Shown here piece by piece: positions 6,153 through 6,763 of a DNA stretch of 6,763 bases; position 1 is the stretch's first letter, and every line of letters starts with the position of its first letter. The position numbers and the translations under genes were made by a program. This stretch comes from an uncultured Bacilli bacterium (GTDB taxonomy: Bacteria; Bacillota_I; Bacilli_A; RF39; UBA660), in assembly GCA_944358565.1 (NCBI GenBank), contig CALVRK010000057.1, positions 1 through 6,763 of the forward strand, written 5' to 3'. Under the pieces are notes generated by a model. It had not been told where the DNA came from, ran no database searches, and saw nothing but the letters and a program-made list of their open reading frames with translations.

Positions 6153-6686
6153 ATGTTTCAAGTTAAAGTAAATAATGATGAAAATATGAATTATTTTGTT
6201 TTTAAAGAAAAAGAATTACATATCATTGGTCATCCGACAGAGGCTTTAATAGCTCTACCAAATTTCTACGATTTAACAATTGTTCCTGGTAATTATTCTC
6301 ATATTAATAATCCAACTACAATTGAAATAACTGTTAAAAACGAAGAAAAAACTGAAAAGGATGAAGAATATGAATACATGTATGGGAAAAAAAATAAACC
6401 GGAAGTAATATATAAACATAATGGAAATTCAGTAAATATTAAGTCTGATTTAACATTTGTCTATACTAATAACTGTCCCATAATATTAAAATATGATTTA
6501 TTAAGAAATCCTCAAGAAATACATCTAAATACTGATATCATTCCTTTAACTTTAGAAGAATACAATCTATTTTACCAAGAATATTTAAATCAAATGAAAC
6601 AAAATCCAACTTTAGAATATTTAAAATATCAAGAAAATATACAAAGTATTGAAGAAGCTAAAAAATTAATCAAAAAAAGAGCGTAA
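6153..6686 (+). CDS. Protein of unknown function, 177 residues
   Basis: I do not recognise this protein. It has no signal peptide and no membrane segment, so it is probably cytoplasmic. Residues 1-60 alternate polar and hydrophobic positions and look beta-rich. Residues 63-76 are a charged, Glu/Lys/Tyr-rich stretch that looks like a flexible linker. A second probable beta section at about 84-128 contains the single Cys (108). The C-terminal 45 residues, from LTLEEYNLFYQEYL (132-145), look helical and end in a basic KKLIKKRA tail. The gene has a good RBS and its own extended -10 promoter, and its stop codon sits inside a terminator hairpin, so it is a real single-gene transcription unit. It is divergent from the rel operon, which says nothing firm about its role. 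Base use is AT-rich like the rest of the window. A two-domain lineage-specific protein is the safest description. Confidence 0.85.
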   Translation: MFQVKVNNDENMNYFVFKEKELHIIGHPTEALIALPNFYDLTIVPGNYSHINNPTTIEITVKNEEKTEKDEEYEYMYGKKNKPEVIYKHNGNSVNIKSDLTFVYTNNCPIILKYDLLRNPQEIHLNTDIIPLTLEEYNLFYQEYLNQMKQNPTLEYLKYQENIQSIEEAKKLIKKRA

Positions 6687-6702
6687 CACAAGCTCTTATT
6701 TT
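6672..6702. terminator. Bidirectional terminator between convergent genes
   Basis: AAGAGC (6677-6682) and GCTCTT (6692-6697) form a 6-bp stem around a 9-nt loop. On the minus strand the stem runs into a 7-T tract (6678-6672), a good terminator for the right-edge gene. On the plus strand it is followed by ATTTT (6698-6702), a weaker tail for the unknown gene. The stop codons of both genes overlap the structure. Confidence 0.65.
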
Positions 6703-6763
6703 AATGCTTTTATTTCAGCTATTGAAAGCCCTGTAGCTTTCGAAATATCATCTAAAGGTACAT
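6696..6763 (-). CDS. C-terminal end of a gene, possibly an Rpn/PD-(D/E)XK-type nuclease (runs off the right edge)
   Basis: Reading the minus strand from the window edge, an open frame of 21 codons ends in DISKATGLSIAEIKALK and a TAA at 6698-6696. The pattern, isoleucine followed by TGLS, two residues and I with a short helix at the extreme C-terminus, resembles the C-terminal tail common in Rpn-family recombination-promoting nucleases and related PD-(D/E)XK transposase-like proteins. Those are frequent in gut Firmicutes. The catalytic domain lies outside the window, so the assignment rests on a short tail only; a helix-turn-helix protein could end similarly. The T-tracted hairpin directly after the stop supports a true gene end. 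Confidence 0.5.
   Translation of the reverse strand, partial: VPLDDISKATGLSIAEIKALK

Overview
The window is a compact, AT-rich, gene-dense chromosomal segment from a low-GC Firmicute (Bacillota), most likely of the class Bacilli. The grounds are strong AGGAGG-type ribosome binding sites, a T-box riboswitch, a long bifunctional Rel, a ComN-like small protein and a bacterial-type ProRS with an editing insertion. TGG encodes Trp and TGA is used as a real stop, so the code is standard and not the mycoplasma code. An uncultured gut-type lineage near the Erysipelotrichales/RF39 groups would fit, but that placement is inference.

Layout, left to right. Positions 1-26 hold the first 8 codons of an unidentified minus-strand gene with its own RBS and a weak possible promoter. 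Positions 120-1805 (minus) are proS, ending in an intrinsic terminator at 96-121. Positions 1806-2057 (minus) hold the proS control region: a sigma-A promoter and a T-box leader in which the CCU specifier, the apical loop, the UGGU tRNA-acceptor bulge and mutually exclusive antiterminator and terminator helices can all be read. Positions 2084-6039 (minus) form a tightly packed four-gene operon in the order comN-like, rel, dtd, AI-2E-family membrane protein. Its gaps and overlaps are 11 nt, -4 nt and -14 nt, and it is driven by a promoter at 6067-6095. Positions 6153-6686 (plus) are a divergently transcribed gene of unknown function with its own extended -10 promoter. Positions 6696-6763 (minus) are the C-terminal end of another gene, possibly an Rpn/PD-(D/E)XK-type nuclease, which converges on the unknown gene with a shared hairpin terminator.

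The identified soluble enzymes centre on tRNA charging and starvation. ProRS charges tRNA-Pro and is predicted to be induced by uncharged tRNA-Pro. Rel makes and degrades (p)ppGpp in response to uncharged tRNA at the ribosome. Dtd clears D-aminoacyl-tRNAs. ComN-like proteins act post-transcriptionally. I see no terminator between the AI-2E gene and the proS promoter, so rel-operon transcripts may run into the T-box, which would then gate read-through as well. I found no CRISPR array, rRNA, tRNA, insertion sequence or clear novel multi-gene system. The least explained items are the 177-residue plus-strand protein and the two truncated edge genes.
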